Source: Sphingomonas sp. SORGH_AS_0879
GTDB lineage: Bacteria; Pseudomonadota; Alphaproteobacteria; Sphingomonadales; Sphingomonadaceae
Assembly: GCF_030819175.1 (NCBI RefSeq)
Contig: NZ_JAUTBJ010000001.1
Location: 49,185 to 113,184 of the forward strand
Direction of reading: 5' to 3'
DNA length: 64,000 nucleotides
The notes under the pieces are model-generated. The model was not told where the DNA came from, did no database searches, and worked only from the letters and a program-made list of their open reading frames with translations. Both the position numbers and the translations under genes were made by a program. This document shows, piece by piece, positions 46,295 through 54,100 of the stretch; the first letter of the stretch is position 1; each line of letters opens with the position of its first letter.

Positions 46295-46670
46295 AGTCGA
46301 GCTGATGGGCGACCTGCCGCACCCACGCTGGCCGCTGCATCCGCAACCGCGTCCGTTGGAGAGGCTCGACACCTATATCCGCAGACTGGTCGACACCTAC
46401 GGCATGGGTGTGGCGACCTTCTGTCGATATGGCCTCGGCTGCAATGTCGGCGACCTTGATCGATGCGCGGACGATCCGCCCCAAGCCTTGCTGGATCGAC
46501 TGTCGAGCGGCACCGGTCAGTCGATCCGCCGGCTCCGCAACATGACCGACGCCCGCTGCCATGCTCGAACAAGGGTGGCAGCGCGCTGGGTGATCCGCTG
46601 CGATCCGGAAATCGTCCACAAAATGAGGTTCAGATTTTCTGGACACGGCGGATTTGTGGACGGTATTTAG
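46284..46670 (+). CDS. tniQ: TniQ-like target-selection protein, very short
   Basis: 128 residues beginning GTG inside the tniB 3' end. The N-terminal TniQ-type domain is visible: LPHPRWPLHPQPRPLERLDT, YIRRLVDTYGMGVATFCRYG, RLSSGTGQSIRRLRNMTDAR. Family members of Tn5053/Tn402 elements are about 400 residues, so some 270 residues, including any zinc-finger region, are missing. The reading ends inside the res-like repeats, suggesting a deletion up to the res region; a minimal functional TniQ cannot be excluded. Confidence 0.75.
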   Translation: MFDEVELMGDLPHPRWPLHPQPRPLERLDTYIRRLVDTYGMGVATFCRYGLGCNVGDLDRCADDPPQALLDRLSSGTGQSIRRLRNMTDARCHARTRVAARWVIRCDPEIVHKMRFRFSGHGGFVDGI

Positions 46671-46745
46671 GGACGGTCAAGCCGTAATTTTGCGGATGCC
46701 GGAGCGCTCGTCCACAAACCGAGCGGATTAGGGACGAGGGGTGAT
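46613..46745. promoter_or_regulatory. res-like resolution region with repeated half-sites
   Basis: CGTCCACAAA at 46613 and 46709 and its inverse TTTGTGGACG at 46653, with GGGACGGTC and GGGACGAGG flanking. It lies directly upstream of the resolvase gene, where the res site of Tn5053-family elements is found. It should contain both the crossover site and the resolvase promoter. Confidence 0.65.
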
Positions 46746-46748
46746 ACA

Positions 46749-48368
46749 ATGCCGGACGTGCTGGGTTATGCCCGCGTCTCCACCAGCGACCAGGACCTGG
46801 AGGTGCAGCGGCGCCGGCTGACCGAGGAAGCCGGCGCGATCCGGGTGTTCGACGACATCATGTCCGGCAAGGGCTTCGATCGGCCGGGCCTGACCGAGAT
46901 GCTGGACTTCTGCCGTGCCGGCGACACCATCTGTGTCGTGCGCCTCGATCGGCTCGGCCGCTCACTAAAGGAGCTGCTGGAGACGATCGACATGTTCAAG
47001 GCGCGGGGGCTGGCGTTCCGATCGCTGGAAGAGCGTTTGGATACGTCGTCAGCGGCCGGCGAACTGGTGTTCCACGTCTTTGGCGCCATCGCGCATTTTG
47101 AACGGCGGCTCATCATCGAGCGCACGCGCGACGGGATCGCTGCGGCACGCGCGCGCGGCAAGGTGCCGGGTCGGCCGACGCTCGACACGGATAAGCTGGC
47201 GTCGGCATTGAAACTGGTCGAGGCTGGCATCCGCCCTGCGCAGGTTGCGAAACAACTTGGGCTTGGGCGTTCTACTCTTTATCGAGAGTTGGCCCTGATC
47301 CGTCAAACGGCTCCGGGACACGCCAGCGTTGGAGGAAGTGATTTAATGGCTCGCCATTCCGTTCTCTCTCCCGAGCTGTTGAGCGCTTTGGACATAGTCG
47401 GCGCTAAACTGCGGGAAGGGAGTAAGGCTGGCCGTGAACTCGAAGTAGCACTGAGTTTGCTATTCGGCTTGGACCCCAGGCACGTTGCCAGAGCGGATGG
47501 CGAAATCGCGGACGCTGCTGGCTTGTACCGCCATCCGCCGCAGCCGCTTATCGGGCGGTTGCTGGCGCGGCAGCCGAGTGGAGCCGAACAGTTGCTGGCA
47601 CTGCCGGGCCTTGAATACCTTTTCCTTTTCCACCGTGATGGGCGCCTCCGTGAGGCAGCACTCCTGAAGATAACAGGTGGCTTGCCCAGTCCGTTCGTAT
47701 TTGCAGCAGTGCTTTGGCGATTGAATGATTGGGCCGAACCCGTCCGTCAGGCAGCCGCTAGATGTGCAAGCCGCACATTTCCCGTTACTGCCGCCGTCAT
47801 TGTAGCTCGCACTGCCGCGGAGTTGCTGGTTCGCCAAGCGAGCTGGGGTAGATGGCGGGACGAACGCACGCTGCTCGATCGCGTGTTCAGCCGGGAAGAC
47901 GTGGCAGCGCGCCTTGCCGAACTGATCGCTGAGGAGGAAACCGGCCCGCAAGCATCAACGCTTCGCTATGCTCTTCGTACCCCCGCACTCGACCAGCACT
48001 TAGAGAGACTTGCTCGGGAGGCGGTACAGCCTTCCGTCCGGGCTGTAGCTCTCAGTGCCCTGATCGACGGTAAAGCAGAATGGCCAACCGGCACCGCATG
48101 GCAGTGGATCGACAAATCTATGGGGCTGCGGCGCCGCATACCGGTTTTCGATCATCGTCCGCTATCTGTAGCCGTGCCCAGAGAAGCCCTGATCGAGCGA
48201 GGCATCGCCGATCGCTCAGCGGCCGTGCGGAAGGTGGCACTAACGGGCGTCATTCGGCATTTGCTCGGTACGAACGAGGCCGCCGCAATCGCCACGCCAC
48301 TTCTTCAAGACCGATCACCCTCGGTGCGGGAGCGAGCGGAGTTCATCCTGCGGCCAAGGGTGGCCTAA
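46749..48368 (+). CDS. Serine resolvase (TniR-like) fused to a HEAT-like repeat domain
   Basis: 539 residues, far longer than the ~200 of normal resolvases. Residues 1-190 are a complete resolvase: [16 protein letters not shown] (catalytic Ser), [32 protein letters not shown] and a C-terminal HTH ([18 protein letters not shown]). Residues ~200-539 are unrelated and helical, with HEAT-like units ([60 protein letters not shown]). At the joint, GGAGGAAGTGATTTAATG looks like a former ribosome site and start codon (ATG 47346), suggesting an older separate gene. The fused half uses less GC-biased codons. Confidence 0.82.
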   Translation: MPDVLGYARVSTSDQDLEVQRRRLTEEAGAIRVFDDIMSGKGFDRPGLTEMLDFCRAGDTICVVRLDRLGRSLKELLETIDMFKARGLAFRSLEERLDTSSAAGELVFHVFGAIAHFERRLIIERTRDGIAAARARGKVPGRPTLDTDKLASALKLVEAGIRPAQVAKQLGLGRSTLYRELALIRQTAPGHASVGGSDLMARHSVLSPELLSALDIVGAKLREGSKAGRELEVALSLLFGLDPRHVARADGEIADAAGLYRHPPQPLIGRLLARQPSGAEQLLALPGLEYLFLFHRDGRLREAALLKITGGLPSPFVFAAVLWRLNDWAEPVRQAAARCASRTFPVTAAVIVARTAAELLVRQASWGRWRDERTLLDRVFSREDVAARLAELIAEEETGPQASTLRYALRTPALDQHLERLAREAVQPSVRAVALSALIDGKAEWPTGTAWQWIDKSMGLRRRIPVFDHRPLSVAVPREALIERGIADRSAAVRKVALTGVIRHLLGTNEAAAIATPLLQDRSPSVRERAEFILRPRVA

Positions 48369-48384
48369 GACCCCGCGTTGGGCG

Positions 48385-48434
48385 CGCTGACATCGGCTTC
48401 GACAAACCGCTGACGTTGGCTTTGGAAACTGACA
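48385..48434 (-). repeat. Right end of the Tn402-like element
   Basis: Read inward on the minus strand: TGTCAGTTTCCAAAGCCAAC, with repeats AAAGCCAACGTCAGCG and GAAGCCGATGTCAGCG. It ends at 48434, and the next base begins the IS3 remnant. Confidence 0.75.
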
Positions 48435-49138
48435 ACGGCATCACGATCAACCGCAAGAAGACCCAGCGGCTCTATCGTGAGGAGGGTTTGACGGTCAGGC
48501 GCCGGAAGGGACGAAGGCGCGCCACAGGCAGCCGTGCGCCCGCGTCAGTGCTGGCGCTTCCCAACCAGCGCTGGAGTCTGGACTTCGTCCACGACCAGCT
48601 CGTGACCGGCCGTCGGTTCCGCGTGCTCAACATCGTCGATGACGTCACGCGCGAATGCCTTCGGGCGGTGGTGGACACGTCGATCTCGGGCCGGCGGGTC
48701 GTGCGCGAGCTGGCCGATCTGATCGCCGAGCGTGGCAGGCCGAAGATGATCGTCAGCGACAACGGGACCGAACTGACGTCGAACGCGGTGCTCGCCTGGT
48801 CCGGCGATGCCCGCATCGAGTGGCATTACATCGCGCCGGGCAAGCCCACGCAGAACGGGTTCGTCGAGAGCTTTAACGGTCGCATGCGCGACGAGCTGCT
48901 CAACGAGACGCTGTTCTTCACCATCGGTCAGGCCCGCTCGATTCTGGCCCGCTGGGTCGACGACTACAACAACGAGCGTCCGCACTCCTCGCTCGGCTAC
49001 GCCACTCCGGCAGCCTTCGCTGCCGGGCTCGAACAGCAACGGGCGGGGTTAACCCCGCCCGTTGCTTCACCTGCGCTTATGCGCGAAAACCACGGTCGGT
49101 CTCTGGTTGCCGCTGGATGAAAGACCGGGGTCACGTCA
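48435..49138 (+). mobile_element. 5'-truncated IS3-family element (copy A1)
   Basis: The 3' 704 bp of an IS3-family element. The orfB remnant keeps the DDE core ([42 protein letters not shown]). The right terminal repeat read inward is TGACGTGACCCCGGTCTTTC, matching the left end of copy A2 at 62340. Bases 48435-48657 are identical to 62885-63107. The 5' part is missing exactly at the Tn402-like right end. Confidence 0.85.
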
Positions 49139-49144
49139 GGGGGT

Positions 49145-49882
49145 ATGTCCGTCGTCGATTTCGCGAACGTCATTGACGAAATGACGCGGCGCATCACCGA
49201 AAACCCGCTGAGCGACGTGACGTTCGCCGGTGCGCTCCGCTTCCAGTTCCAGGCCGGTCGCAAACGTCTCAACGAGCGCAAGTTTTTCGAGACGATCCGC
49301 GCCGTGCCTGTCGCCGACGCCGAACCGGTGATTAAGGCTCTCCGGGATCTGCTGATTTCCTATGGCGACGCGGCTCGGCGACATGCCACGGAGTGTCCCG
49401 GTGACAGGCTGATGAGCGGCACCGACGACCACGCGCCCGCCGCGTTGTCGGAAGCCGCGCTGTCGCTCGCGACGCTGGATAATGGGAGCGCAGCCGCCCT
49501 GCGGGTCTGGTTTCGGACAGTCGATCAGGAGCACGACAGCTTCGCGGCTGAGAAGGTCTTTCCGGCCTATGCCGCGCGGACAGGCTTTCTGGGTGTGGAA
49601 GCATTGCGCTTCGGCATATGGTTCTTCCTAAACCAATGGCAGACGGTCAGCTTCGAGCAAAGCTGGCTGGGGCTGTTCGACGTCGCGAGCCGGACGATCG
49701 CGCCGGAAATGTTCGCGCGGATAGCATGGGAAGAGGCGTGCCTGGTCGCGAATGACGAAGCGCGCGCAGATGAGGCTGCCCAGCTCTCCGACTATCTCGA
49801 CCGCCTGACCGGGCAAATCGGGAACACCGAGTGGGGGAACGCGGCAGCGGATCAACTGAGGAAATTGGAACGCTTGCCGTGA
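49145..49882 (+). CDS. Protein of unknown function beside the IS3 end
   Basis: 245 residues, predicted soluble and mostly helical, with no signal peptide (SVVDFANVIDEMTRRITENP, FAGALRFQFQAGRKRLNERK, EALRFGIWFFLNQWQTVSFE). Not recognised. The ATG lies 7 bp after the IS3 terminal repeat, so the native promoter and perhaps the true N-terminus were removed; expression would need an IS-derived promoter. It is followed by TGCGAGCAG repeats. Confidence 0.55.
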   Translation: MSVVDFANVIDEMTRRITENPLSDVTFAGALRFQFQAGRKRLNERKFFETIRAVPVADAEPVIKALRDLLISYGDAARRHATECPGDRLMSGTDDHAPAALSEAALSLATLDNGSAAALRVWFRTVDQEHDSFAAEKVFPAYAARTGFLGVEALRFGIWFFLNQWQTVSFEQSWLGLFDVASRTIAPEMFARIAWEEACLVANDEARADEAAQLSDYLDRLTGQIGNTEWGNAAADQLRKLERLP

Positions 49883-49925
49883 CATCGGATCGACGATCCA
49901 AACGCGCTGGCCGGCAGGCTATCAA

Positions 49926-50052
49926 TGTGAGCAGGACACCGCCGTTTGCGAGCAGACGGAGCTGATGGCGAGTACATTGTCACATAGTGTGAGCAGCATA
50001 ACGTACTGGCTGTCAGTCAATGCGAGCAAAAAATGGCCCTGTTTGCGAGCAG
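49926..50052 (+). repeat. Five direct repeats of TG(T/C)GAGCA(G/A)
   Basis: Copies at 49926, 49947, 49988, 50021 and 50044, spaced 21, 41, 33 and 23 bp. They lie between the unknown gene and the IS110 remnant. Such irregular short repeats resemble a multi-site transposon end (IS21 or TnsB type) or iterons; no replication gene is close. Confidence 0.55.
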
Positions 50053-50084
50053 GCGACGCTACGTGTGCAAGCGCCTACACCTAG

Positions 50085-50648
50085 GCGGGCGAACGCGACC
50101 CTGGCTTTCTTGAGGCCGCGCCGCTTTGCGATCTTGAGCGCCCAGGGCTTCAACGCGAAGGTCTGCCGCGTTCGGGTCAGGATCGAGTTCGCTGCCTCGT
50201 GGAGGAGCTTGCGGACGGTGCCGTCACCCTGCTTGGTGATCCGCCCAGTCCAGTCAAGCTCGCCCGACTGGTGCCGCCGCGGGACGAGGCCGAAATAGGC
50301 CCCCGCCGTTCGCGATCGCTTGAACCTGCCGGCGTCATCGATGACAGCGGCGAATGCAGCCGAGGTCTGCACGCCGACGCCCGGGATGCTCATCAAGGCC
50401 TGGCAGGCCGGAGAGGCAACGCTGATCGCCTTGAGCTCGCGGTCCATCTGGCGGATCTCCTCGACCAGGCCAGCTCGCGCCCGGAGCAGCGAGGCCACCG
50501 CCTCGCCAAGACCCGGGATGGCGACGGCGGCCTGCACCCGCGCAAGGAACCGCTCACCCTGACCGGTTCCCGGCCTGATCCCGAAGGTGGCGCAGAGGCC
50601 ACGGATGGTGTTGTCGAGCCGGACACGCGCTTCCTTAAAGTCCGACAA
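50085..50648 (-). pseudogene. IS110-family transposase remnant
   Basis: C-terminal Transposase_20 region of IS110 proteins: ALMSIPGVGVQTSAAFAAVI, GAYFGLVPRRHQSGELDWTG, RITKQGDGTVRKLLHEAANS, ILTRTRQ and KIAKRRGLKKARVAFAR. The N-terminal DEDD catalytic half is absent upstream of 50648, and the last ~24 codons (to 50013) are unrelated sequence. Not functional. Confidence 0.8.
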
Positions 50649-51151
50649 CCAGAAGGTGCGCCGCTCAGCCAGCCCGAGGAAGCAGTCACAAATTACACGA
50701 TGACCGGTTCATCGTTAACCCGATCCACCAGATGCCGGGACTGAATACCTAGGACCCGCGGGTCACCGACGCGTGGCTTGCCGTGGCTTTAGGGAAAGAA
50801 CGATCGTAGCCGCTCCATCTACTCGTCCGTCAGCCAAAACAGGTCGCTCATGCCAGCCTCCTCGCGGAGCCCGGATCAGATCGAAGCCATCACATCAATG
50901 GGTCCTGATCCCCACATATTAAAATGCAAACATTCCGCACACTCTATCGTTAAAAAGATTATCTTGTGTTTGATAACATTAAACAAATGTCGTTATCACC
51001 ATGAAATAGTTGGTTACAATATTTCTGATATAATTTCAGCGAGCATGCACACACGAAATTAAGAATTTCAAATATAGTATCGCCCGGTGCCATATGCTAG
51101 GCAAGAGGCGGTTCATGCTTCGTGTTGCGTAATATCGGGGGGTTAAGTCAC
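50649..51151 (+). promoter_or_regulatory. AT-rich promoter region with an extended -10 box
   Basis: The stretch 50900-51090 is far more AT-rich than the rest of the window. TGATATAAT at 51026-51034 is a perfect extended -10, about 120 bp before the autotransporter ATG, and GAAATT-AAG-AATTTC (51055) forms a small dyad just after it. It probably gives strong sigma-70 transcription of the autotransporter. No gene was seen. Confidence 0.5.
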
Positions 51152-54100
51152 ATGAAAAATCGGGTAAAATTGTTGGCATCGACCGCGCTCGCAATGGCGA
51201 CGATCGGGGGGGCCGGCGCGCAGGCGCAAACCACGACTGTGGTTAATGACGGCGCGGGCGGCAAAGGCTTCATCGTTTCCGCCAACGTTTCGGCCGGGGC
51301 AAATCCGACCGTCCTGCCGTCCACCACTACGATCGGCAGCGATGGCCAAACCACCGTCTACACCAATTACAACACCGAAGGTGGAGCCGGCTCGGGCGGC
51401 GGTGGCGGCTTCGGCGGCGTGTTCTTCATCGACAGCGGGTCACGGTTGACGCTCAACAATGTCAGCTTTTCCAGCAACACCACCAAGGGCGGCGAAGGCG
51501 GTGGGGCGCCGATCTTCTCGGTCGCGCCCAAGGTCTTTTCGCTGGCCACCAATAGCGCCGATGCGGCCGCGGTGCAGCTGTATTTCCCGAAGGTGACCGC
51601 CAGCTACGACGGCACCCACCTGCGCATCACCGGCTTCACGCTGGACAATGAGAATTCGCTGATCGGCGTCGGCGCGGGCGTCGCGATGGGCGGCGGCGCG
51701 ATTGGCGCAACGATCAGCGCGGTCACCGTCGACAATGATGGCAAGCAACACGTCTCGCTGGCGCAGCCGTACACGCTGGACTCCAGCAGCGTCATCACCG
51801 CCTCCTATCAGGCGGCCCCCGCGAACGGCGACCCGGCGGGTTATTACGTCACTCCCGGCACGATCGACGCCGCCAAACTGCTGCCGGGTTCGGTGGTGTA
51901 CGGCAATGGAGTCGGCGCCGGCGTAACCGTCAAGAACGTCACCTACGACAGCAACCAGAAGGTCAAGAGCTTCACGCTGTCGGACGGCTCGACCGGTGCG
52001 TTGAACGTCGCAGTGTCGTCGGCGACGCAGTTCGACATCACGCGCTTCGCCGCCTCGATCACCCCGCAGGTGTCCAACGTCATCACCCCCCCGTCGGGCG
52101 GAACCCTGGCCGGGTTCGAGGTCGGGATGACCGTGACCGGCAACGGCGTTCCCGCCGGCACCACCGTCACCGCGATCGACGAGGCGACCGGTGCGCTGAC
52201 GCTGTCGAACGCGGTCGACCTGAACACCGTCACCTCGTTGAAGGCGGCGTCGAACCCCATCGTGTCGAACAGCGGTAACGCCGTGGTGAAGGTCAATTCG
52301 ACCAACGGGATGCGTGTCGGCCAGAAGATCAGTGGTCAGGGCATCGCCGACGGCACGACGATCACCGCCATCAACGGCGACGGCACGATCACGCTGAGCG
52401 GCACGATCGGCAGCGAAGGGCTGAACGCGATCAGCAAGGGCAAGATGCTGATAACGCTGAGCCCGGTCGCCAGCATCGACACCAACGCGCGCACCGTGAC
52501 GCTTGTGTCGATCAGCGGGATGAAGGTCGGACAGGTATTGTCGGGTGACGGGGCGATCCCGGCCAATGCGGTCGTCACCGCGATCGACGCCCAGAGCAAC
52601 ACGGTCACCTATGTCATCAACCCGGCGGTCGCCAACCTGGTCAAGGGTGGCTCGATGAACGCGATCGTGTCGACCGGGACGGTCGGTTCAGACGGTGGTG
52701 GCGGGCGCACCGGCAGCAATTTCAACGCGATCCTCAACGATGGCGAGGGTTCGGTCGGCACCAACGGCTATAACGCCGGGGCGGGCACCGCCGCGGCGGG
52801 CGGCAACGGCGGTTCGGGCGGCGCCGGCAGCGGCGGCAAGCCGGTCAACACCGCGATGGTGATCGACACCGTCAATAACGGCATCGAGGTCGGGCTGAAG
52901 GCCGCGGAGGTCGCGGGCGCGCTCGCCACCTTCCCGCCGGGCGCGGCGCTGTCGGCGGCGCTGGCGGTCGAGACCGCGCGCGCGGGCGTGCTGCTCGCCA
53001 AGTCGATCGCCGATCTGGTGACGTGGAACATCGACATGGCTAACGGCAAGGTCGCGTTCGGCGGCGCCGGTGGTGCGGGCGGCACCGGCGGTGCGGGCGC
53101 GACCTTCTTCGGCGGCGGTGCCGGCGGCGGGGGCGGCTCGGGCGGCGCGGGCGCGTTGTCGATCACCGACGGCGGTGCCGGCGGCGCGGGCGGTGCCGGC
53201 GGTGCCGGCGGCTTCGGCGCGGGCGGCGGCTCGGGCGGTGCTGGCGGTGCGGGTGGCTCTGGCGGGCAAAGCCTAGACGGCGCGGCGGGGGCGGGCGGCG
53301 CAGCCGGATTCGGTGGCGGTGTTGGCTCCTCGAACGGCCAGGGCGGCGGCGGCGGCTCCGGCTATGGTGGCGCAATCTTCGTGCGCGACGGCGGTACGTT
53401 GCAGATTAACGGCAATGCGCTGTTCGACGGCAATGCGGCGCTGGGCGGTTCCAGCAACAATGGCGGCGCGGCCGGCGGTGCGGCGGGCAGCGACCTGTTC
53501 ATCATGCGCGGTTCGACCGTCATCCTGTCACCGGGCGCGGGCAAGACGATCACCTTCAACGGCACGATCGCCGACGACAGCGCGGCCAGCATCGGCAACA
53601 CGTCGATCGCGGCAGGCTATGGCGCCGACATCACGATCGCGGGTGGCGGCCTCGTCCGCTTCAATAACGTCAACACCTATACCGGCAACACTCGCCTGCA
53701 GGGCGGCACACTGCGTGCCGATGACGGCGTGGGCATCAACGCCAACAGCCACATCCTGTTCGAGGGGCAGAGCACGATCGGCGGCTCGACCGAGCTGGCG
53801 ACGGCCAATGCCGGCACGCTCCTGACCTCGGGTACGGTGACGCGTCGCGTCGGCGTTCAGCCGAACCAGGTGTCGTGGACCGACGTAACCAGCACCGCAG
53901 GGGGCAGCGGCGGCTTCGCCGCGCTCGCCAACGGCCTGACGCTCAACTTCGGCTCGTTGAACGGCGGTCAGGGGCAGGACCTCACGTGGAACTCGGGAGG
54001 GTTCGTGCGTACCGCCGACACCCTGGTGTTCGGATCGGACGCCGTGGACGCGACCGGCGCGGTGCGGTTGATGAACAACATCAACCTGAACGGGCTGGAC

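Larger units (their letters stand above)
43569..48434 (+). mobile_element. Complete Tn5053/Tn402-like transposon, 4,866 bp
   Basis: Left end TGTCAGTTATCGAAGCCAAT continues GTCAGCG. The right end read inward is TGTCAGTTTCCAAAGCCAAC continuing GTCAGCG: matching termini starting TGTCAG. Internal TniA-type repeats of the form AAGCC(A/G)A(T/C)GTCAGCG occur at 43581, 48385 and 48408. Inside are tniA, tniB, a short tniQ, a res-like region and a resolvase gene, in canonical order. The 5 bp outside each end differ (GATCG and ACGGC), so no target duplication remains. The left end lies 70 bp upstream of a Tn3-family tnpA, the kind of res-proximal target this family prefers. Confidence 0.8.

Noticed and set aside
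46284-46670. Short TniQ as a sign of a CRISPR-associated transposon
   Set aside because: No cas genes and no CRISPR repeats occur in or near the element; gene order and ends are those of Tn5053/Tn402 with a resolvase.
49926-50052. Iterons of a replication origin
   Set aside because: No Rep gene, DnaA box or AT-rich unwinding stretch lies directly alongside; surrounding DNA is IS debris. Kept only as repeats.
50850-51062. A 70-codon frame in the AT-rich region before the autotransporter
   Set aside because: No ribosome site, no family resemblance, and it overlaps the promoter-like segment; likely chance.
52780-53380. Repetitive DNA that could be mistaken for a CRISPR array
   Set aside because: The period is a few codons, the reading frame is open throughout and there are no unique spacers; it codes for a Gly-rich peptide.
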